From: Incurvaria masculella
Lineage: Eukaryota; Arthropoda; Insecta; Lepidoptera; Incurvariidae
Length of the DNA: 64,000 bases
Assembly (NCBI GenBank): GCA_946894095.1
Contig: OX335655.1
Span: 3,410,001 to 3,474,000, forward strand
Reading direction: 5' to 3'
Shown in pieces: positions 41,910-53,300 of this stretch. Numbering within the stretch: the stretch's first letter is position 1; the number at the start of each line of letters is the position of its first letter. The notes under the pieces are model-generated. The model saw only the letters and a list, made by a program, of their open reading frames with translations, was not told where the DNA came from and ran no database searches. The translations under genes were made by a program, and so were the position numbers.

Positions 41910-42283
41910 TTTTTTTTATGTGACTGGACATGTCTAATACCACACCTTCTGTCATGGTATTAGCCCAACACACCACATGGGAGCTAAGTGCCATGCCTGG
42001 ACCTTCCTTATATTGCACGGCTGCATTGAACTGGATGGAAACCACGGACAGTTTTCCGCTTCGACCATCGTTTATCCAATGCGATGGTACCAACCCGGGC
42101 GGGATTAACCCTACCACCTAGTAAGTTAGGAAGGGAACCTACAGTTTAACGTGGAATCCGAACCACGGCCAGCCTCTCTTAACGGTCGAATGGTCACCCA
42201 TCCAGGACCAGACCGGACCCAGTGTTGCTTAACTTCGCAGAGCGATCGCCGAAGTGTCGCGCCACTGGGCCACTGATCCCCCT
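41910..42283 (-). repeat. 5S-rRNA-headed SINE, full-length
   Basis: On the minus strand the head (42283-42187) contains GAAGTTAAGCAACACTGGGT, then CCGGTCTGGTCCTGGATGGG and TGACC, which follows the internal control region of 5S rRNA. It is preceded by an A-box-like TGGCCCAGTGGCGCGA. The shared body and tail follow to 41910 ('ccgtggttcggattccacg', 'aagcggaaaactgtcc', 'catccagttcaatgc'). This is the clearest 5S-headed copy. Confidence 0.75.
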
Positions 42284-42600
42284 AAAGCTAAATCCCCCGT
42301 CACCGCCAGAACTAGTTAGACCGTCATTAAACTAAGCTTGGAAGGGAAAAGACTTGGCTCGCCCCGGAGGCTGTGCGTCCCTAATCTTCGCTAAGTACCT
42401 ATTACATCAATTATTAGTGCGTTCTCCTAGCGCGCCCTTGCATTCGTTATTCTGCGGCCCGTACAATTTAATTCATGTCTTCTGTGAAAATCAGGATCGT
42501 CATTCTTTCGTCATCCATTGGTTCGATATATCAAAACTATCTAAACGTACACTTATCCCAATATCTTTTTATTTAATTTTATTTTATTCAGGTTTACATC
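42284..42600. other. Non-coding stretch, nothing recognised
   Basis: The 112-codon frame at 42354-42692 is partly RTE 3' end and otherwise lacks motifs. No gene. Confidence 0.45.
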
Positions 42601-42752
42601 AAGTGCGTCGGCGGAAAGCAGTGGAAACCACTGCTTTCCGCCGTGGTTCTGAGGGCAGCGTACCGCTGAGGGCCGGGAGGACTGGAGAATAATTGGAGAG
42701 GCGTGTGTCCAGCAGTGGACGCAAACCGCTGACTGACTGACTGACTGACTGT
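42601..42752 (+). repeat. RTE-type LINE 3' end with internal hairpin
   Basis: Same 3' end as 37480-37600: AGTGCGTCGGCGGAAAGCAG, then CGTACCGCTGAGGGCCGGGA, GTCCAGCAGTGGACGCAAAC and a (CTGA)n tail. It carries a perfect 16-bp hairpin at 42609-42643 (loop AAA) not present in the other copies. Confidence 0.7.
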
Positions 42753-43324
42753 TAAAAATAACAAATAACAAAAATTATAACATAGCTTAAACCAGTAAAG
42801 TCTCCATAGATATAGTAATACTAAGATACATAGGCAAAGAAGGGTAAAAATATATACATAAACAAAAATAAAAAGAGCCTATTTCTCTACAAAATAATTC
42901 ATAAAATTCAAAAGTTAAAATACCAACAAAATGTTATACAATATTTCATAAAAGGGAAAACAAAATAATGTTACCTACCTAATTTTGGGTCATATTTAGC
43001 ACAACTACGCCGTATATATATATATATATTTTTGTATTGTTTTGCTGACTGGTAAATTAAACAGACTATCAGAACGAAGGGTATCTTGCTCATAGGGGTA
43101 ATATAATATACTATAATATAATAATATATTATATACACAATAAGCGTGTTGAAACAGTCTTTGAAGACTTCGAAAGAAAACATGTAACATCATATACGAT
43201 TTTCTTAAATTTTTTTTACACAACCTAAATTTAAGCGACACTATAAATATAAAACATGTAGATTTTTGAGATGTGTCCTTTAATACGTGTTATTTTATAT
43301 ATTTCAATTCGATATGTTATAAGT
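42753..43324. other. AT-rich non-coding stretch
   Basis: Contains a (TA)n run at 43013-43028. No gene or shared repeat recognised. Confidence 0.5.
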
Positions 43325-43894
43325 TCTTTTTTTTATTTTTTTTTTTATTTTTTTATTTGGAGGAAACACAGATACAGATAAAGTAATAAAACAGTAAGTT
43401 AACAAAGGTCTATAGAACTAACCTGCATCCTAACCTATTCCTCGCTAATTAAATTATACATAAATTAGAGTGACAGTATAGCAGTCCTATTGAGCCATAT
43501 TTTTTATTTTGTGCTTGAAGTTGCGCTGAGAGTCAAAGAAGATGTCTAGGTCAGATAAGTTCTTATTATAAAGCGAACACATTCTAAGTAAAGGGTCCCT
43601 AAGGCCAGCGTTGGTGCGTGTCCGACCAAGGTGGAATAAGTCGCTGCATCTGGTGTTTTTTGACGGTACTCTTAGACATACAAGTTGGAGCAGGTTTGGA
43701 CAGTCAAGAACATTATTGCATATCTTATGTAGCATTATTAGGTCAAAGTGTGCGCGCCGATTAGAAAGGGCGGAGAACTTGTAATCTATCAACATTTTTG
43801 CATTAGACCGTTTTCGATCATTCATTTTAAAACTTAGAAATCTGAGAAACTTTTTCTGCACACTCTCTATTCTATCAGAATAAACCTCATACAT
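43325..43894 (-). pseudogene. LINE ORF2 C-terminus with 3' UTR
   Basis: The 135-codon minus frame (43894-43487) starts MYEVYSDRIESVQKKFLRFL and ends FKHKIKNMAQ-stop. It matches in arrangement the last quarter of the LINEs at 28737 and 34983 (FLRFLSFK; RTRTNAGLRDPLLRM against CRTNAGTHSPLVRM). The 3' UTR ends in a T-rich tract near 43325-43360. Strongly 5'-truncated. Confidence 0.75.
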
Positions 43895-44443
43895 ATTTTA
43901 CTTTAAATTCTCTAGGTATGTAAGTTCTGTACTTTATTATTATTACTATGTTATTAATAGTAAGAATTAATGTACTAATATATAATAAGTATTCATTTAA
44001 AAAAATGCTTTGTGGCAACATTTGTTGAATTAAGATTTATTATAGTATTTTTATTTTTGTTGATCTGTTTATTATCTAGTTGTCTGCAATCTGTTGTTGT
44101 CCAAAAATAAATATTAAAAAAACCAAACGTCGCGCGTCGCCACCGCTACCCACGCACACCCTCTAATACGTCTGCGACTATGTTCGCGTATGGCATGAGT
44201 CGGTAGTTTTAGAAAATTGGAGGCAGCAGGTTTCATAGCAGACGCGCTAGATGGCTTGATCTGAGGGATGTTGACAAATAATTTCCTTGGAAAAATATTC
44301 TTCCAAGAAAAATATTTAAAAATAACTTCTGACTGGAAGTATAAACAAGTTAACTAGTACTTGGGAAGAAAAACGTGTTATAGAATTAATGACTCGGTTA
44401 CCTCAATACATTTCCGAGTTCTATCACAGTTTGGTTTATTTTT
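43895..44443. other. Non-coding stretch, nothing recognised
   Basis: AT-rich. A GC-richer run at 44128-44180 ('cgtcgcgcgtcgccaccgct') includes the text 'atacgtctgcgactatg', also present in variant form at 13811. No gene. Confidence 0.45.
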
Positions 44444-44660
44444 ATTTATTTTTATTTTATTTATTCGGAGAAACAACAGTGCATTCATACGTAAAGTGAA
44501 TTAACAAAGTAATAAAAATAAACACCAGTTACATATTCTCACAGTTCAGTTAACAAATGAAAAAAAAAAGATGCAGTCGTCGAACATACCTAGACAAAAA
44601 CACAGTAAAATATTACTTCAAATATGAGCATCACATGTCGCAAAAAAAATTAAAGGGGTT
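44444..44660 (-). repeat. LINE 3' UTR remnant
   Basis: A T-rich tail, then 'tattcggagaaacaacag' and 'taacaaagtaataaaaataaac', parallels the 3' UTR at 43325-43480 ('tatttggaggaaacacag', 'aaagtaataaaacag'). No coding sequence is left. Confidence 0.5.
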
Positions 44661-44896
44661 ACAAAATAAATGCATTTTCCACAGTTGAAAAGGTAAAATA
44701 ATAATAGTATTGCTGGGTTTAATGAGTTTACGCTTTTCTTATTGTTCATTTCCAAAATAATGAATATTTACTTCATTTTTGTGCTCTTAAAGTTCATGCA
44801 AAATAGGTCGAGGTGGTTATATTTTAGAACCATATTTTGCCGCGCAAATATACTCTCCGAGATTAGGAAGGACAGAAGTAACGACCGAACTCAACC

Positions 44897-45188
44897 GGTT
44901 CCGTACCCAAAGAGTGTCAAACGGAACCCTATTACTAAGCCTCCGCTGACCGTTCGTCCCTCCATCCGTCCGTTCGTCTGTCGCAGGACTGTATCTCATG
45001 AACCGTAATAGGTAGACAGCAGAAATGTTCACAGAGTGTGACAATTTAAATGAATAAATAGTAAAAATAAAAAACAAATAAACACTAAAGGGGGCCACTA
45101 CACGAAATATGATTTCTTTGAGGCAAATCTTGTACCTGGTACCTTTTCAACCTTTTGCATGCGAGTCCGACGTGCACTTGGCCGGTTT
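44897..45188 (-). repeat. (GGAC)n foldback element, diverged copy
   Basis: Minus-strand AAAACCGGCCAAGTGCACGT, GTCGGACTCGCAT, middle, a short interrupted tract (GACGAACGGACGGATGG), AATAGGGTTCCGTTTGACAC and GGGTACGGAACC. The head palindrome is damaged. Confidence 0.8.
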
Positions 45189-45189
45189 T

Positions 45190-45497
45190 TAAGAACCTGG
45201 CACGGATGGCTAATGCCACATAACTACCGTTATGATATTAGCCCAATACACCACATTCCCTAAGGAATTAGGTGCCATGCCAGGACCTTCCCTTTATAAA
45301 CACGGCTAAACTGAACTGGATGGAAACACACCCTAGTAGGGGAAAGGGGACCTGCGGTTTTACATGGATTCCGAACTATGATAGGGCTTGCATCCGTAAC
45401 GAAATGCAATTATCCAACTCAGAATGAGAAACAAAATAATCGCGTGATCGGGGCGAGGATTTGAACCCGTAACCTCTCATGGAAGGCAAGTCCTCGA
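45190..45497 (-). repeat. tRNA-headed SINE with internal deletion
   Basis: The head on the minus strand (45497-45450) has GACTTGCCTTCCATGAGAGG and TTACGGGTTCAAATCCTCG (B box). The body lacks the 'gcggcaatgaaaaattg' to 'cccgggttggtacc' segment: the text jumps from 'tggatggaaacacacc' to 'ctagtaggggaaag'. Confidence 0.7.
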
Positions 45498-45636
45498 GAA
45501 GGCAAGAGCTGTACAAAGTAGACACGTTTTAGTGATAATACACTGATTGTAGCGCCGGACATTCAGTTCGCTTACGATTTCGGGACTCGCAACATATGTA
45601 ATATGTGCATTGCACTAAACAACGCCCAGCGGGTCT

Positions 45637-45905
45637 ACTCATGAGATTCTCACCGGTAAGTCACAGAACTTTGGTCGTGGCTGTAATTTCGTGAGTATTT
45701 TGATTGATATTATTATTTTTTTCTTTATTTTATTATTATATTTCATTTGTGTTGTTAGACGCAATGTATTTTAACCATGAATATTGTAAATGACAATTTC
45801 AAGTGTAGTTTACCATATGACTGCTGATTTAATAAATAAATAAATAAGTACACAAGTTTTGTGACCCACCAATGACTCACAGGTGAGAATCTAATGAGTA
45901 TACCC
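45637..45905. mobile_element. Small TIR element split by a LINE tail
   Basis: TACTCATGAGATTCTCACCGG (45637-45657) with 'taagtcacagaacttt' is inverted at 45855-45905 ('caagttttgtgac', 'cacaggtgagaatctaatgagta'). Between them lies a LINE-like 3' end with (AAAT)n tail (45825-45849). Probably a MITE hit by a 5'-truncated LINE. Confidence 0.45.
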
Positions 45906-46072
45906 GGTGTGAAATGTTTACGTGTTCTTACCTGCCGTTGGAACTCCATTATATAAGGAGTGAACGAATCGGCGGCGCTCCCGCAGTGTATTGGGTTTTG
46001 TATTTAGGTTAGTTAATATTTTCTCTAATTAATTTTGTTTTACGTTAAATTTTTTTGCCCGTCTCACTGCAC

Positions 46073-46175
46073 CTCTCCTACATCTCTAAGGTTGAATTGT
46101 AGAGAATGCCTTATGGCATTAATTTCCGCCTTTTTGTACCGTATGGCTGCAATTAAAGTATTTTTTTCATTTTTC
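46073..46175 (+). repeat. LINE 3'-end remnant
   Basis: The text 'aaggttgaattgtagagaatg', 'gccttatggcattaatttcc', 'gcctttttgtacc', 'aattaaag' is a typical RTE/CR1-type 3' end related to 9481-9610. No coding part. Confidence 0.5.
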
Positions 46176-46966
46176 ATTTCATATTTTCACATAAAAATGG
46201 CTGCGCTGCCGCTATACGGATGAGTGTCGTCGCCATCCTTCCTTATTCTAAGACCTAGATATATTACTTATCCCATTTTATCCAAGGTTTTGTATTGTGG
46301 TTTATAACCTGTCGTTAGGTATACGAATGCTGTATCCACGCCTTCAAAGCAGCGTGGCAGGGGCAACTCCTCAATATTCCGTGGTGGCAAAGATAATATT
46401 GAGAAATTTATCTTAGACGGGCTAAGGGCTAATCATAGCCCTCTCATGCCCACGACTGAGTAAATGTTTTTGTTTTTTCGCACAAGGACTAATCTTAGCA
46501 CCCTCATGCCCACGGCCAATATATTTTTGTTTTTCGTGAATGCGTACCCACGCTTCGCTAAGTCCTGATTGATCACCCAGTTAAAGCATGTGAGAACCTT
46601 TTTGAGTCTAGAATAAGGTAGAAAACTCGAGTTTACTTTTCAGAAAATCATTTGAAGACTGATCCCTTTTGGAGGAAATATTTACATTTTGTAGGGCGAA
46701 AAGCTAGTTACGTGTAATTTTGTGAAAACAACATCTTAGTTATCATAAACAGATAGGATATTTTAGGCAGTAATAAGTAAACCGACGACGGGGCGAGCAC
46801 TGAAATCTCACAGTGAGTGATTGCTGTAGCCAGCGAGCATGAAATTACGAGAGTAGCAATCGAAACTAGTTTGTATGGGGGCGGCAGCGGCGGCGTTGCA
46901 ACTTTTAATTTGTTTTAATGAAAAACTGATATGGGTGGCTGTGCTGAGAGACCAAAGGTACTCAGA
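46176..46966. other. Non-coding stretch, nothing recognised
   Basis: Positions 46429-46465 and 46487-46520 form two similar lines ('ggctaatcatagccctctcatgcccacg', 'ggactaatcttagcaccctcatgcccacg'), a small direct repeat. No gene. Confidence 0.5.
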
Positions 46967-47284
46967 AAAACCGGCCAAGTGCGAGTTGGACTCGTACACG
47001 AAGGGTTCCGTACCATCGTACAGGATTTACAAAAAAAAAACATTTATTTTGTATGGGGGCCCCCTTTAATTTTTATTATTTTATAATGTTACCTATTTGT
47101 TGTTATAGCGGCAAAATAAATACATAATCTGTAAAAATTTCAGCTTCCTACCTGTTACGGTTCATGAGATACAGCCCTGTGACAGACGGACGGACGCACG
47201 GACGGACGGACGGACGGACGGACGGACAGCGGAGGCTTTGTAATAGGGTTCCGTTTTTACCCTTCGGGTACGGAACCCTAAAAA
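46967..47284 (+). repeat. (GGAC)n foldback element
   Basis: AAAAACCGGCCAAGTGCGAG, GTTGGACTCGTACACGAAGG, middle, GGAC tract (47187-47226), AATAGGGTTCCGTTTTTACC and GGGTACGGAACCCTAAAAAC. Full length. Confidence 0.85.
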
Positions 47285-47339
47285 CCAAATCCACCTCTCC
47301 TCGCGAAACCACGCTCAGCGAGGCACCATACCAGCGGGC

Positions 47340-47600
47340 TATTGCTGAGCTATCGAGCTTGTTTAAATTACGTTTGAAGACTCCCAGGTTATAGATTTGA
47401 CACCCGCCGCCAGACAGCTCCATATCATGGCAATGCGGGAGATAATTTTGTTTGAGAAACAGTTCGTTCTCAAAACCCTAAAATCATCTACAAGTGGGTG
47501 CTCTGATTTTGTGCGGCGGGTAATCCGGGTATAGATTGAATGGGGTGAAGGCATGCAAGTTCCGCAGAGCTACTTCCATAATAGTAGCTGTAAAACATAA
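47340..47600 (-). pseudogene. Possible LINE ORF2 C-terminal scrap
   Basis: The minus frame 47554-47363 has HPLVDDFRVLRTNCFSNKII, similar to the C-terminal 'R-T-x-x-F-x-x-S-F' region of LINE ORF2s in which a tryptophan-asparagine pair follows. Short and uncertain. Confidence 0.3.
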
Positions 47601-48812
47601 GATGGCGGCAGCGCCGGCGAGTAAGTTCGCTAACGAATTGGCTTACCACTGGGGAAGAACAGTCAAAGCTTATTGGAGATGTTGCGTAAGCGACCTCATC
47701 TAAGAAATTCCAAAACCATTATTCCTGTGAAGTTTTATTTACGAGTTTTTAAATGCAAGATGTACTCCATTATTCAGTTAGAATAAGGTTGGGATGAAAA
47801 GAAGAACTTTGGTTTGTCTGTACAAGGTTTAAAATTAAATATTATGGGTTATGTTATTGTGATATTTTCTATCCTACGACTTCATTTTTATGCACCCGAT
47901 ATAGGTTGTTAAGTTGACGGCGGCCTTTACACCACAGTGTACTTGTATATTACAACAGAGTAAACACATTATTTTATTATGCACTGAGGGTGGCTGTTTC
48001 TTCTAACAAAAATTGTGTGGCAGTAGCATTTAGATTTAAGTATGTATTTTATTACTGTGGAAGGAAAACTCAGAAAAAGTTTATTTGCGGATTCTTCTTT
48101 ACAGAGTTGATCGAATCTGCGGATCATTTATACGTCACTCAGGGCCGAGTGCACGAAAGGTGAAAAAATCAAAATCAACGTCAAAGTATGATCAAACAAG
48201 TCACTTTGTGTGGACAGTATGGAAGGAGCTCTATGCGTATCACTAAAAGTAACGTGTTTGAACATTGATTAACTCAGTCGTCTCTTCGTGCAAGTGTAGT
48301 TTGACTACCAAAAAAGTTTAAATAACTTTAAATAAACTAAAATAAAAGTTTAAATAAACTAAAGATTAGCATAATTCGCGACAAATAATTTTCAGAATAA
48401 TAACGAAAAATTTCAGTAATTTCAATCGCGTAGTTCCACTAAATACAATTTTAAAACCCATTCTTTTTTATTTTGTATGATATCTGACAGCTTCGACATA
48501 TTTTTTACATGAGCTCGCTTGGACGCCACCTGTTGTGATATATAAGCAGTTTTCTTCCACCTCGAGTACTTCTGGAGTTTCAACGACACCTAGGACGCTA
48601 TTAAGTGTATTGAACATTCCACGTTGCGGGTCCGCAATTCGAAACCAGATAACTTCAGTTAGAACTTTGCCACTGACTCGTGGCTACGCTGTCACCACAC
48701 GAATGAGTTTCGATCGCCACTCCGAGCCTTATAGTGTATGCCTTATAATGTATACTACGTATCAGGCGGCCGCCTCGATAAATTTCTCGGTACCGACTCC
48801 CAAAGATAAAAT
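47601..48812. other. Non-coding stretch, nothing recognised
   Basis: No gene recognised. A 96-codon plus frame (48535-48825) begins in GC-balanced sequence but has no motif, and its end runs into the dispersed block at 48813. Confidence 0.45.
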
Positions 48813-49180
48813 CACGGAATATTGAGGAGGCAGGAAGTGAAACGTTAGTAAATTTGTTCCAGGACCGCTGTTACCGTTTTACTTAAGACCTTTTTGCTCC
48901 GCGAATGTATAACCGTCGCAATTGGCTATCCCTTCTTAATTAATAACCAAACAACAAATCCCCATTTGTTTAGTTAATATGAACCTTAACGTAATGGATC
49001 TATGTTGGAATTCCAATACCGTTTGCAATCAAATGTTACGTCACTTTCGAACACGGCCGAGCGCCTCACACGCACGCAGTCACTAACAAAGTAGCGAGAC
49101 ATGACCCGGCGAGCAAAATGACGCGACGCGCGACGCTGCGACGCCATATTGTTTCGTAATGTTTTTGTCGTAAGTTTTAT
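48813..49180. repeat. Dispersed block, third copy
   Basis: Aligns end to end with 12905-13260: shared CACGGAATATTGAGGAGGCA start, 'ccaggaccgctgttaccg', 'gaacacggccgag' and GTCGTAAGTTTTAT end. Scattered substitutions and a 12-bp insertion near 49115-49130 (CGCGACGCTGCG) show it is older than the tandem duplication. Confidence 0.7.
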
Positions 49181-49398
49181 TGCTATAAATGCAAAATATT
49201 TTTCCATTTTTTTTTTAAATTATTTATTGAATTCGTCGAATGCATACTATAATTAAAAAACTAAAAGCGAACAATATTTTGTATATTCGAACCACCAACC
49301 TCTGTAAAATATTATTCTTCATTCGATCTTTGCACGAGACGTGTTTTGCGCCACACCAACCATTTTAGTCTATGACGCCAACCGGCTTCTAGCAAATG

Positions 49399-49442
49399 TC
49401 AGTCAGTCAGCCAGCGTGTTTGCGTCCACTGCTGGACATACG
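49399..49442 (-). repeat. RTE-type LINE 3' terminal scrap
   Basis: The text 'cagtcagtcagccagcgtgtttgcgtccactgctggacatacg' is the last 43 bases of the RTE family (compare 32976-33018). Nothing else of the element is present. Confidence 0.6.
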
Positions 49443-50150
49443 AAAATTACATATATTTATGAATATCGAAATATAACATTGTCAGTAATCGAAATATTTA
49501 TACTATTTTTTTCTAATCAAATATTTTAATTCATTCATATTTATTTTTGCAGTAATCGGCAAGCCGGGCTAAAGTGGAAGAGGAGAGATAACCCCTCATT
49601 GTTAGGCTAAGGCTAAATTGGAATTCTCGATTACGCATGACCTGAACTTCGGACACCATATTGAGCATAAAACTAAGCTCGCCTAGTAAAAACTGAGGGT
49701 CCTAAATAGTCTATTTCACATCGAACTAGAAACTACCCCTACAAGGCGCTGAATTCTCGGTTCCGACTCAAGAATTTCTAAAAAAGGGAATTTAATCGAA
49801 TTTTAAATGCAAGCCCTTATAATGTTACGACGCGAATATGATTATGTGACAGCTATCGCTGTCACTGCTAAGCGAAACGTTTACATACTCTTTGTTACTG
49901 CTGGCAGTCAGCTAATCTAACGTAATAGACTACACACGCTTTATCTTAAATGTGTTTTGATATCTTTTTCTGTTACATAAAATATGACAGAGATAGAGAT
50001 TAAATAAACGCTTTTGAGGCTTGCGAGCGGTAATGTGTTTGCCTTAGAACTCAATCAATAAAGTGAGGTGTGGGTGCTTGTTCGATCCAAATATATTCCT
50101 CCTGTTTTCTTCTGATCAGTTTTAATAATTTGTTTCTAGCGCTTATCAGA
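49443..50150. other. Upstream region of RABGGTB
   Basis: No coding sequence. It includes a 20-bp perfect inverted repeat GTGACAGC-TATC-GCTGTCAC at 49846-49865. A pyrimidine-rich ATTTGTTTCTAG lies at 50129-50140, just ahead of the start codon, and could be a 3' splice site of an intron in the 5' UTR. No TATA box was obvious; the transcription start is not determined. Confidence 0.45.
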
Positions 50151-50347
50151 ATGGCCGATAATAACGCCAAAGACATCCCTCTGCCTCCGGGAAGTCCTAC
50201 ACAATTGATGCTGGCTTCTCACGCCGACTACATCGCCGCCTATGGAACCAACAAAGACGACTACGAATACAATATGATGGAGTTTCTGCGCATGTCCGGC
50301 GTCTACTGGGGTATCACGGCGATGGAGCTGATGGGGCAAACCTCCAG
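50151..50347 (+). CDS. RABGGTB: RABGGTB coding exon 1
   Basis: Residues 1-65 plus two bases of codon 66. Contains HADYIAAYG (24-32), [19 protein letters not shown] (36-54) and ELMGQ (59-63). Donor CCAG then GTGCTG. Exon 1 is followed by a 1,668-bp intron holding a MITE piece and a LINE scrap. Confidence 0.95.
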
Positions 50348-53300
50348 GTGCTGCAGCTATAAGTCCAATCGAAGCATCAATTTATTTGTTCTGGGATAGC
50401 GTTTCCATTACTTTCGATATCTGGAACTAGCTGGGTGGATAGGGACTCGGAAAGAACTCTGCATAGAATCAATTGTTATTTGGAGTTTACTTCAACAGTC
50501 ATTTCCAATATCTGTAATTTTGAATGAACAAAACCGGCAGACGGCACCTAGGTCTCCTTTTTTTTTGCCCAGGTAAACTAATCTCAGTTATCTTCAGGTG
50601 ATCGGCGACGTAAGGCGAGTCATAATTTTGCATTAAATAATCCTAAATGTTTTTTTCTATGTAACTTCTTACACAATTGTATGTTACTTGCAGAAAAAAT
50701 TAAGGATCTCACTAATGTAACTGGATGATTGATTAAGCAATATATAGATTTATTTATTTATAATCAATTTGGTTTTTGTTTGATTTTTTACTACAGGGGT
50801 CGTGATTTACTTTTAGCTATAAGTCGTTTTGTAATAAAATTTCTCGTAAATCTTACCAAATCAAACACTATGCGCATTGTCTGCTTTGTGGAAATGTTGC
50901 CTCCTCCTCATCACGGCTGTCTTTTTCTTTGAAACAGAGAAGGTCTCAGAACGCAATAGTATGGTTTTGTACCGTGTCTGCGAATGAGTTAGTCCCGCCG
51001 GGAAGGGCCACCTTAAATAGATTAGTGTTGTTCGCACTGATAATGTTCTCTGCAAGTTGGTTCCAATCGTCAACCACTCTGTTGGTTATAAAGTGAGTTG
51101 GTTTTGTGTTCTGTTTTATTCAGTTTTAGCGTGTGGCCACGAAAGTGAGTGTTATGATTACGAGTGAACATTTCCTTCATTGCTTCACAGTTGTATTTCT
51201 CAGTAAGCATTTTAAACACGTTCATTAAATCGCCTCGCATCCGTCTTTGGTGCAGGGTTGGTAGTTTGAGGGCCTTCAATCTTCAATCTTTCTTCATAGG
51301 GTAAGGTTTTTAGCTGCCAAGGGATTTTTGTAAACTTTCGTTGTACATTTTCAAGTAGAATGATATCGTTGATAAAGTAGAGTTGCCAGACTTGAAAAGC
51401 CTACTCCAGGAGAGTTCGAAAGGAGGCGAGAGTTGGGTATGGTCTATTGGCCACCTAATATATGCTTTTGTTTTGCCGGCTAGATAAGGGAGCGTTCTTA
51501 AACCACGAGACGAATTTAGCGGGAGGGAGGGGTCTGGCTCTCGGTCACGGGGGATGCCGGCCCGAGTCACATGTCGGAATGCACTGAAGCCGCGTCGTGC
51601 CGTTCCAAGCACTCCTACGGCACAATGCCCGCCCCGCAATCCTTTCTATCTATATGAAACAAATGACTGCATTCATTACTTAATTTTGACTTTTTTCGAC
51701 AACGCTGCCTCTCTTTATATAATGGTTTTAGTTATGTATAAATTGTATGCAATCACTTCAATATTGGCCTATTCATGATAGCCTTGAACCTACATATTGA
51801 AATACACCTAGTTCGCATTGAACAGAAATAGCAGGCTTTCGGAATGGGTTGTGTTAAATGCGATTTTATGAACGTCACGTAACTTAGGTAGGGTTGGGGG
51901 GTTAGCCTCTCTGTCACGGCCGGTCGCGAGGGAGGAGGAAGGTCCAAAAGCGGTCTAAAATTCGTCACGTGATTTATGATCGCTCCCTTACCTAATACAG
52001 CATCCAACTTGGCAGGATGCGGAAGGATGAGATCATCGAGATGGTGGTGTCGTGCCAGGACCGCGAGTCGGGCGGCGTGTCGCCGAGCGTCGGCCACGAC
52101 CCGCACGTGCTGTACACGCTGAGCGCGGTGCAGGTGCTCATCACTTACGACGAGCTGGACGTTATGGACGTCGACGCGGCCGTGCGATATGTTGCCTCAT
52201 TGCAGCAAGAGGACGGCAGCTTCATTGGTATTTTTTTATTTGTTGATGTTCTAATAATAAATACAGTCTGGGCTGGTTCGGGTCCGAGTCATGATGTGAA
52301 TGTCGTTAGTCTGTAAATTCTATTCTATTTTTTTATATTTATAATACTTTACTGAATGGGACCAAGCACCTCAATAAACAATTATTATTATAATTGTCAT
52401 TTAAACCATGTTAAATGTAATAAGTAAATATACTTTTTCGTACTAAGTAGGTATGTACGTCGCTTATTCCAAGAAATGTAAAATGTTTGAATGTTCAATC
52501 TTTGCAGTCAATGTCCGCAATGCAAATAAAACGTTAAATGTAAATAGGTATAATTTTAAACACTGTGTTAGTAGGAGGCATTCATTACGAGAGGAGGGAC
52601 TGTAGGATAATTCCAGATTATGGGTATACAACAGGTGGCGAAATTGGTAGACGCAATACCCGCGAATGGTATGTTTTGCTGGTTCGGGTCCAGCCTTGCA
52701 ATATGTATATTTGTGAAATATTTTTTAACACGCTTTTACAAGCTTGGGTTGCATGTATCTATGTATGTAATGGAATCTTTTTGAGATTAATTTTCACCAG
52801 TTTCCAGATGTCTGATTAATTTTAAACTTTGCATACGTATCAAGGACCGATGACAATGCAATAATTTAATAACACTTTCCCATTATCCTTATTAGGACCG
52901 CCAGGATTAATAAATTATTTTATAGATCCTCTATAGTAATAATAACTAATTGATAAATCGAACTAAAAAATTAAAAATAAATAATAGTTTAAAAAAACTA
53001 AAAAAAAACGCTTTTATAGCTAACCGAACTAAAAAATAGAAAATAATTTTTAATTTTAAAGAGTTTATATTACAGTCTTAGAAGATCGAACAATCAATCA
53101 GAATTTATAACCTCAAAATAAAATTATAATAAAGTTTAAGTTATTAACAAAATAATTCAATTCAGAGTAAAAAGCGTGGGGTGCTTGATAAAGTAAATGT
53201 AAAAATCATTCTATTGGCAACTATCTATGAGAGGAGAGTTATGAAAAGTAGTAAAATGCACCCCACGCTTTTTAATCTGAATGGAATTATTTTGTTAATA

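Noticed and set aside
42187..42240. 5S rRNA gene on the minus strand
   Set aside because: Only the internal promoter region resembles 5S rRNA; the stem-forming ends are absent and the segment leads straight into a SINE body.
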